Both the position numbers and the translations under genes were made by a program. From positions 186,001 through 250,000 of the forward strand of contig CAWACX010000001.1 in the NCBI GenBank assembly GCA_963780755.1: a stretch of 64,000 bases of DNA. The letters run 5' to 3'. Origin of the DNA: JALYNX01 sp963780755. Its GTDB lineage: Bacteria; Actinomycetota; Acidimicrobiia; Spongiisociales; ZC4RG35. The notes beneath the pieces are model-generated. The model was not told the DNA's origin. It did not search any database and saw only the letters and a list, made by a program, of their open reading frames with translations. Each line of letters starts with the position of its first letter. Position 1 is the first letter of the stretch. Below are positions 55,760-61,565 of this stretch, piece by piece.

Positions 55760-56419
55760 ATGGCTACACCCTATTGGCAGATGAGGCGCGAAGAGGTTCC
55801 TTCGACCCAGGACCTCGCTTTGGAGGCGCTGGAGCGGTTGCCGGTCGTGGTGATTGCCGCATCCCAGTCCAAAGGACGCGGTCGGACAGGTGTGGAGTGG
55901 TTCAACGCACCTCGAGCGCTTGCTGTCTCCGTGGCCATGAGCCGTGATGAGAATGACAGTCGTCCCCTTTCGCTGATGGCAGGAATCGCCGCACGCCGTG
56001 CCCTGGATCACGAAGTTCAGCTGAAGTGGCCCAATGACCTGCTGTGGCGGGAGGACAAGGTGGGCGGCATCCTCGTCGAGCAGGTCGATGGCTCTTTGGT
56101 GATCGGGCTCGGCCTCAACCTGTGGTGGCCCGATGCGCCGGAGGGCGTGTCCGCATTGTTCGATGCCGATCCCGGGCCAGGTCGTCATCAAGAGATCGGG
56201 GCGATGTGGGCGGCGGAGATGCTCGCGCTGGTCGGTGAGCCAGGGTGGCCCCGGGATGAATATCGGACGGGTTGCTCGACCCTGGGGCGTGACATTGCCT
56301 GGGATCCCGGCGGCTCAGGGCGGGCAGTCGACGTTGCCGAGACCGGGGCATTGATCGTCGACACCGGTGCGGAGTCGATCGAGATCCACTCCGGCGCGGT
56401 CCGCCACGTTCGGGGCTAG
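55760..56419 (+). CDS. birA: Biotin--[acetyl-CoA-carboxylase] ligase
   Basis: Attaches biotin to the carrier Lys of acyl-CoA carboxylase via biotinyl-AMP. ATG 55760 follows ggaggacgag. The 219-residue protein has STQDLALEAL, the adenylate-binding loop QSKGRGRTGVEWFNAPRALA, the active-site LKWPNDLLWREDKVGGILVE and GLGLNLWWPD. No N-terminal helix-turn-helix is present, so it is a monofunctional (group I) ligase that would not repress biotin genes. It is divergent from the carboxylase beta gene, its client complex, and convergent with the hydrolase gene, sharing 4 bp at the stops. Confidence 0.92.
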   Translation: MATPYWQMRREEVPSTQDLALEALERLPVVVIAASQSKGRGRTGVEWFNAPRALAVSVAMSRDENDSRPLSLMAGIAARRALDHEVQLKWPNDLLWREDKVGGILVEQVDGSLVIGLGLNLWWPDAPEGVSALFDADPGPGRHQEIGAMWAAEMLALVGEPGWPRDEYRTGCSTLGRDIAWDPGGSGRAVDVAETGALIVDTGAESIEIHSGAVRHVRG

Positions 56420-57153
56420 CCCAGGTCCTCTTCGGCGGCCGCGGGGAGCGTCGCCTTGAGGAAGGCGACGAGGCGGGCCAGGGCGTCGTCGGAGGCCGCC
56501 TCGTTGTAGGCCGGGGCCGTCACGTCGAGAAAGTCGTGACCGGCGCCGTCGTAGAGGAGCCACTGGCCGTGCTGATTGCGATTTTGCGCCTCGTCCACGG
56601 TTCCAGGAGAGATCAGCTCGTCAGTCGCCCCGTACAAACCGAGGACCGGAACCGGGAGATGATCGAGGAAGTCGGCTACCTGATGCTCACGGTCTTCGTC
56701 CCCGGTCAGAGGGGTGTAAGCCAACGTCAGTGAACGGACCCAGGGCCGGGTTGCGGCGGCGATCAAGCCGAAACGACCTCCGACGTCGATACCCACGATG
56801 CCGACTTCATCGCTGACCGCCCACTCCAGGTCGTCGGAGACCACGAACTCGTGGAGCTCGTCGAGGTCGGTCAACGCCCGGGAGTCGGACAGTCCGTGAT
56901 ACTCCTCGAGGGGATCGGCCTGGCCCCGGTAGAAGTCCAGGGACAGGGCGAGGATCCCGTTCCGGGCAAGCCGCCGACAGAGGTCCTTCTCGAAGCTATC
57001 GAGGCCGTTGAGCCCGGGGAGGACGAAGGCAACCGGGAACAGGCCCGCCTCGTCGGGGCGGGCCAGGTACCCGTCGCGGAGCGAAGTGCCCACCGGAAGG
57101 GGCAGCTTCCCGTACATGATGGAGTAGGCCCCTTCGTGGGCCAGGACAGCCAT
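56416..57153 (-). CDS. Dienelactone hydrolase family protein with Asp at the nucleophile position
   Basis: An alpha/beta hydrolase of about 245 residues related to dienelactone hydrolase. It has LRDGYLARPDEAGLFPVAFV, VLPGLNGLDSFEKDLCRRLA, LALSLDFYRGQADPLEEYHG, the nucleophile elbow GIVGIDVGGRFG, LGLYGATDELISP (acid) and LYDGAGHDFLD (catalytic His). In normal family members the elbow holds Cys or Ser (GxCxGG or GxSxGG); here it is Asp. ATG 57153 is chosen since the region upstream is not conserved, with ATG 57117 as an alternative. The gene is intact and divergent from the LCP gene by 98 bp. Substrate unknown. Confidence 0.75.
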   Translation of the reverse strand: MAVLAHEGAYSIMYGKLPLPVGTSLRDGYLARPDEAGLFPVAFVLPGLNGLDSFEKDLCRRLARNGILALSLDFYRGQADPLEEYHGLSDSRALTDLDELHEFVVSDDLEWAVSDEVGIVGIDVGGRFGLIAAATRPWVRSLTLAYTPLTGDEDREHQVADFLDHLPVPVLGLYGATDELISPGTVDEAQNRNQHGQWLLYDGAGHDFLDVTAPAYNEAASDDALARLVAFLKATLPAAAEEDLG

Positions 57154-57251
57154 GAACAGGCACGATAGACGGCGGACACCGACGTTCCCTTCGCCGTTGG
57201 TCACCGGCATTGGAGGGAACCGGGGCTAGCCTGCGCGTCGTCTCAACAGAC

Positions 57252-58520
57252 ATGTCCTCCCCTCAATCAACACCTGATTCGCGTCGTGGACTGCCACGTT
57301 GGCTCAAGGTGACGATCATCTCGTTCCTGATCGTGGCCAACCTGGTCGCGCTCGGACTCTTCTGGGCCCTCAACACCGGGCAGAGCTTGCTCGCAGGCGC
57401 CGACACCAACGAAGAGGTGGTCGACGCCCTGGCCACGCCGACCGGTGATGCGCTGACTTTCCTTGTCGTTGGCAGCGATTCCCGGGAGGGACTCGACGAC
57501 CTGGAGAACTTCGGGAACTTCGCTGGAGCGCGTGGCGACGTCGTGATCCTGGTCCGCGTGGACCCTTCGACTGGCGAAGCCAGGATGCTCAGCATCCCCC
57601 GCGACCTGTGGGTGGACATCCCGGGACACGGTGAGGGAAAGATCAATGCCGCCTATTCCTTTGGCGGACCGCGACTGATGGTGGAGACGATTCAAGAGAA
57701 CCTGGGGATCGAGGTCAACCATTACGTCGAGATCGGGTTCGTCGGGTTCCAGGAGATGGTGGACGAGTTGGGTGGGATCCACATCTCCTTCCCGAACGAT
57801 CCGCGTGACGTCTCCTCGGGTTTGGACGTCGCAGCCGGCACCGAGGTGCTCGACGGTGAGATGGCCCTGGCCTACGCCCGCTCCCGCAAGTACCAGGAGT
57901 ATCAGGACGGCTCGTGGCGGTCGGTGGACGCCGACGACATTGGCCGAACCCAGCGCCAACAGGAAGTGATCCGCGCCATCATGTCGGAACTGAAGACACC
58001 CGCTTCGGTCGCGGACGCCGGAGAGGTTGCCGCGGCGCTGGCCGATCACATGACGATCGACGCCACTCTGGCCTCGGCTTCCATCGCCGGGCTGGCGTGG
58101 GACTTCAGAAGCTTGATCAGTGGTGGTATCGACGGGACGACGCTTCCGGTCGATGGCGCCAGCGTGAACGGCGCCTCAGTGGTCATCGCCCGCGAGCCGG
58201 AAGCCGGCGAGACCATTTCCGCATTCCTCGGCAGCGGAGCTCAGGTCGTCGAGCGGCCGCTTCGTGTCCAGGTGCTCAACGGGAACGGGGTCTCAGGGGC
58301 TGCCGGAAAGATGTCACAGACTCTCGAGGACAATGGGTTCGAAGTGGAGTCGGTGGGCAACGCCGGAAGCCGTGACTACGAGGTGACGACGGTGATGGTG
58401 CCGGCAGGCAGCACGAACGGGGGCGTGATCATCGATCGACTCGGTTTCGGTGTAGTCGAGTTCGGTGATGTCGATAACGGATATGACGCCGTGGTCATCG
58501 TCGGCGCCGACGCTTCCTGA
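57252..58520 (+). CDS. LytR-CpsA-Psr family glycopolymer transferase
   Basis: A 422-residue membrane protein that in the family attaches glycopolymers from undecaprenyl carriers to peptidoglycan (or, in mycobacteria, arabinogalactan). Cytoplasmic tail, one helix at about residues 18-40, then the LCP domain: FLVVGSDSREG, RGDVVILVRVDPSTGEARML, SIPRDLWVDIPGHGEGKINA (catalytic Arg and Asp), YVEIGFVGFQEMVDELGGIH and LAYARSRKYQEYQDG with the conserved Arg pair, GRTQRQQEVI. A C-terminal LytR_C domain follows from about 340 (RVQVLNGNGVSGAAGKMSQT). It is a good candidate for linking the polysaccharide of this locus to the wall. A clear intrinsic terminator follows. Confidence 0.93.
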   Translation: MSSPQSTPDSRRGLPRWLKVTIISFLIVANLVALGLFWALNTGQSLLAGADTNEEVVDALATPTGDALTFLVVGSDSREGLDDLENFGNFAGARGDVVILVRVDPSTGEARMLSIPRDLWVDIPGHGEGKINAAYSFGGPRLMVETIQENLGIEVNHYVEIGFVGFQEMVDELGGIHISFPNDPRDVSSGLDVAAGTEVLDGEMALAYARSRKYQEYQDGSWRSVDADDIGRTQRQQEVIRAIMSELKTPASVADAGEVAAALADHMTIDATLASASIAGLAWDFRSLISGGIDGTTLPVDGASVNGASVVIAREPEAGETISAFLGSGAQVVERPLRVQVLNGNGVSGAAGKMSQTLEDNGFEVESVGNAGSRDYEVTTVMVPAGSTNGGVIIDRLGFGVVEFGDVDNGYDAVVIVGADAS

Positions 58521-58527
58521 GCGTCGA

Positions 58528-58553
58528 TTTCCCGGCCCGAGGCCGGGCTTTTC
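58528..58553 (+). terminator. Rho-independent terminator
   Basis: Stem CCCGGCC (58531-58537) with GGCCGGG (58541-58547), a three-base loop CGA and a tail CTTTTCT. It lies eight bases after the LCP stop codon and 24 bases before the next ATG, so it ends the LCP transcript and makes UDP-glucose dehydrogenase a separate unit or an attenuated one. Confidence 0.85.
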
Positions 58554-58576
58554 TCGATTCGTAGACTGAGGTGAGT

Positions 58577-59851
58577 ATGAATATCGCGATCATCGGTGCT
58601 GGATACGTCGGGCTGGTGACCGGCGCCGGGTTGGCCCATCTCGGTCATCACGTTCGCGTCGGAGAGGCCAACGCCGACCGCGTGGAGTTGCTCCGGCAGG
58701 GCTCGGTGCCGATCTTCGAGGAGGGCCTGCCTCAACTCATCGAGCAGGCAACGCAGAACGGGCAATTGACCTTTCACACGTCGAATCTCGAGGCAATCGA
58801 AGGAGCTCGATTCATCTTCCTCTGCCTCCCCACACCGGAAGGCGAAGACGGGCGCGCCGACCTCCGCTTCATCAACTCGGTGGTCGAGGAACTGGCGCCT
58901 GCCGTCAATCACGATGTGATCGTCGTGGTCAAGTCCACGGTGCCACCGGGAACGGTCGCTGGGCTCCGAAAACGGCTCGCCGACCTGGGAAGCCAGGCCC
59001 GGATCGTTTCCCATCCCGAGTTCCTCCGTGAGGGGCGAGCTGTCGAAGACTTTCTCGACCCGGACCGGATCGTCATCGGGTCATGGGACGAGGCAGATGC
59101 CGATGCGGTCGCCGGGCTCTATGAGAAGTTGGACACCGTCGCCGTGAAGACCGACCCCACTTCGGCGGAGATGATCAAGTACGCCAACAACGCCTATCTC
59201 GCCGCCCGCATCACCTTCGTCAACACCCTGGCCAACGTCTGTGAGGCTGTCGGCGCCGACATCGTCGACGTGGTCAAGGGCATAGGGCTCGATCATCGAA
59301 TCGGGCCTCATTTCCTTCAGCCCGGGCCTGGGTACGGGGGGTCCTGCTTCCCTAAGGACACCTCTGCCCTGATCGCGGTCGCCGGGGACGCCGGATACGA
59401 CTTCGAGTTGCTGCGGGCCGTCATCGAGGCCGATGAGAAACAGCGACGCTGGGTGGCGGAAAAGGTGCGTCAGGCCGCCGGTGGTGGGCTCCGCAGCCGT
59501 CGGGTGGCAATGTGGGGCGTCGCATTCAAGGCAGGCACCGATGACGTCCGCGAGTCGCCCGCTCTCCGGATAGCCGCCCTGTTGCAGGCCGACGGCGCAG
59601 AAGTAGTTGCCTTCGACCCCGAAGCCTCGACCGATTCCCTGCGAATGGCACCCGACCCGGTGGCGGCCACCGCCGACGCCGATGTGCTCCTCGTCGCCAC
59701 CGAATGGAAGGAATTCCAGGAAGTCGACTTCAACGAGGTGGCGCACGTCATGCGGGGACACCGTGTCGTTGACGCCCGCAACCTGCTCGACCCCAAAGTG
59801 GTGCGCAGCGCCGGTCTCGACTACTGGGGACTGGGCCGCCCGGGAGTCTGA
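58577..59851 (+). CDS. UDP-glucose 6-dehydrogenase
   Basis: Converts UDP-glucose to UDP-glucuronic acid with 2 NAD. The protein of 424 residues is intact: NIAIIGAGYVGLVTGAGLAH (NAD site), FIFLCLPTPEGEDGRADLRF, VVVKSTVPPGTVAGLRKRLA, SHPEFLREGRAVEDFLDPDR, SAEMIKYANNAYLAARITFV (catalytic Lys and Asn), and the catalytic Cys in GPGYGGSCFPKDTSAL. WGVAFKAGTDDVRESPALRI completes the family pattern. ATG 58577 is preceded by tgaggtgag; a GTG at 58571 is the alternative. The second nucleotide-sugar dehydrogenase of the window, it supplies another acidic sugar for the envelope. Confidence 0.94.
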   Translation: MNIAIIGAGYVGLVTGAGLAHLGHHVRVGEANADRVELLRQGSVPIFEEGLPQLIEQATQNGQLTFHTSNLEAIEGARFIFLCLPTPEGEDGRADLRFINSVVEELAPAVNHDVIVVVKSTVPPGTVAGLRKRLADLGSQARIVSHPEFLREGRAVEDFLDPDRIVIGSWDEADADAVAGLYEKLDTVAVKTDPTSAEMIKYANNAYLAARITFVNTLANVCEAVGADIVDVVKGIGLDHRIGPHFLQPGPGYGGSCFPKDTSALIAVAGDAGYDFELLRAVIEADEKQRRWVAEKVRQAAGGGLRSRRVAMWGVAFKAGTDDVRESPALRIAALLQADGAEVVAFDPEASTDSLRMAPDPVAATADADVLLVATEWKEFQEVDFNEVAHVMRGHRVVDARNLLDPKVVRSAGLDYWGLGRPGV

Positions 59852-59869
59852 GCCACGCGTATACGCAAT

Positions 59870-59909
59870 CCGCAGATCCGGACAAATGGACAAGCGGACT
59901 TGCGGTTTT
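59870..59909. terminator. Intrinsic terminator-like hairpin between convergent genes
   Basis: Arms CCGCAGATCCG (59870-59880) and CGGACTTGCGG (59895-59905) pair with one mismatch and one wobble; a 14-nt loop lies between and TTTTA follows. It directly follows the UDP-glucose dehydrogenase gene and ends at the stop of cofE on the other strand. A small perfect palindrome, GCGTATACGC, lies just before it (59857-59866). Confidence 0.6.
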
Positions 59910-60606
59910 AACGGAACAGATCCTCGTGGGCCGGTCGCACCAGGTCCCGCCCCCGACCTTCGCCTCGTGGGCCGTCGTAGCCCCGAATCAATGCGGCCGG
60001 GATCCCGGATGACTTGCCCATGACCAGGTCGGCGGCCGCGGCCAACTCGTCGGCAACTGCGATCTCGGTCACCTCCAGCTCCCGGCCGCTCCAGTCCTTG
60101 GTCCCTTTGAGGTCGAGCAGGGTGGTGAGTCCCGAAGCGCCGATGGCGATGTCGGTGAGCCCACGCCGCCATGGCCTACCAAACGTGTCGGAGATGATCA
60201 CCGAGATCTCGGCGCCAAAGTGATGCCCGAGTCGGGCCCGGATCCGCTGCGCCGATCGGTCCGGGTCCTCGGGGAGGAGGATCATCGTCCCGGCAGCCGC
60301 GTTCGATCGGTCGACTCCGGCATTGGCACAAATGAATCCGTGCTTGGTCTCGGCGATGATTAGGTCGCCACGGCGGCGAACGATTGACACTGCCTGCCCC
60401 TCGATGAGCGCCCGTCGGAACTCCTCCTCGTCACCGTCGATCTCCACCACGGCCCCCTCAGCCTTGGAGACCACCTTGTGAGTGACCACCAGCACATCGC
60501 CCGTCGCGACTCCCAGCGGCGCTATCGCGTCGATGAGCATCGAGATCAGGTCCTCGCCGGGGTGCACCTCACCGAGACCGGTGACCGGGATGATCTCCAG
60601 TGTCAT
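59908..60606 (-). CDS. cofE: Coenzyme F420-0:L-glutamate ligase
   Basis: Adds gamma-linked glutamate to F420-0 using GTP. The 232-residue protein is intact, with IIPVTGLGEVHPGEDLISML, VLVVTHKVVSKAEGAVVEID, LIIAETKHGFICANAGVDRS, AQRIRARLGHHFGAEISVII and SDTFGRPWRRGLTDIAIGAS, all close to archaeal CofE and to the N-terminal half of mycobacterial FbiB. The second (nitroreductase-like) domain of FbiB is absent, so maturation of the dehydro form needs another enzyme. ATG at 60606 overlaps the cofD stop by 4 bp. Confidence 0.92.
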   Translation of the reverse strand: MTLEIIPVTGLGEVHPGEDLISMLIDAIAPLGVATGDVLVVTHKVVSKAEGAVVEIDGDEEEFRRALIEGQAVSIVRRRGDLIIAETKHGFICANAGVDRSNAAAGTMILLPEDPDRSAQRIRARLGHHFGAEISVIISDTFGRPWRRGLTDIAIGASGLTTLLDLKGTKDWSGRELEVTEIAVADELAAAADLVMGKSSGIPAALIRGYDGPRGEGRGRDLVRPAHEDLFR

Positions 60607-61511
60607 CGGAGGAGTATTGCCCGGCCCAACCTGCTCGAAGCTGCGACGTCGGAGATGAGGGTGTCCTCCACGATCACCTCGACCCCATCGAGGTGGGACG
60701 CATCTGAGGCGTCCGTGCGATCGATCACCAGCGTCTCGATCAACCCTTTATAAGCCTCGGCTACCCCCCGGTTGCCCGGGAGCAGCCCGAGTGATGCGAG
60801 CACCTCCGCTGCCGGGCCTTTCAGGGCCATCCCGCCGATTAGCGGGCTCACCGCGATGACCCGGGGATGGCCGGCAACGGCCTCCCTGACGCCGGCGACC
60901 GCGAGGACCGGCCAGATCGACAATGGGGGATTGGAGGGGGCGATCAGGACCACATCGGCGCTCGCGATCGCCTCGAGCACTCCCGGGGCGGGGACCGCTT
61001 CGGTCGCTCCGTCGAATCGGACATCGGCGACCCGGTCCCGTGTCCGGCGCAACACGAAGTACTCCTGGAACGGGATCCACCCCAAACCCTCGACTTCTAT
61101 CTCGGTTCGCAACCGATCGTCAGTGACCGGGAGGATTGTTGAGCTGACACCGAAGGCTTTCACGATCGCCGCGGTCGCCGCCGTCAGGCTTTCTCCCGCA
61201 TGGAGCAATTCGGTCCGAAACAGGTTCAATGCGAGGTCGCGGTCGCCGATCTGGAATCGAGTGTCGGTCCCAAAGCGAGCCAGCTCCTGATTGACCACAA
61301 ATGTGTCATCACGGCGACCCCACCCTTCCCCGCCCTCGACGGAAGCCATCGTGTAGACGACTGTGTCGAGGTCGGGGCACACGTGAAGTCCGTGGATCAA
61401 TTCGTCGTCGCCCACGTTGACGACGACCGTGAGGTCGATGTCTTCGATCGCTGCCAGGCCGCGGGCGAGCCTGGCCCCACCGACACCACCGGACAGCTCA
61501 ACCACCCTCAT
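60603..61511 (-). CDS. cofD: 2-phospho-L-lactate (or phosphoenolpyruvate) transferase of F420 synthesis
   Basis: Couples the activated phospho-lactate or enolpyruvyl unit to the Fo chromophore. Intact, 302 residues: VELSGGVGGARLARGLAAIE, LTVVVNVGDDELIHGLHVCP, DLDTVVYTMASVEGGEGWGR, DRDLALNLFRTELLHAGESL, VLIAPSNPPLSIWPVLAV and VIAVSPLIGGMALKGPAAEV. These are hallmark CofD/FbiA motifs, with the Fo and GDP sites in the first and middle sections. ATG at 61511. In mycobacteria the substrate is phosphoenolpyruvate, which may also hold here. It forms a two-gene operon with cofE, opposite to the GT2 gene. Confidence 0.93.
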   Translation of the reverse strand: MRVVELSGGVGGARLARGLAAIEDIDLTVVVNVGDDELIHGLHVCPDLDTVVYTMASVEGGEGWGRRDDTFVVNQELARFGTDTRFQIGDRDLALNLFRTELLHAGESLTAATAAIVKAFGVSSTILPVTDDRLRTEIEVEGLGWIPFQEYFVLRRTRDRVADVRFDGATEAVPAPGVLEAIASADVVLIAPSNPPLSIWPVLAVAGVREAVAGHPRVIAVSPLIGGMALKGPAAEVLASLGLLPGNRGVAEAYKGLIETLVIDRTDASDASHLDGVEVIVEDTLISDVAASSRLGRAILLR

Positions 61512-61565
61512 TCGGCGCGACCGATATTGCTCAGCGCCGTGACCGGGTTCACAATGTCCTCCCGC

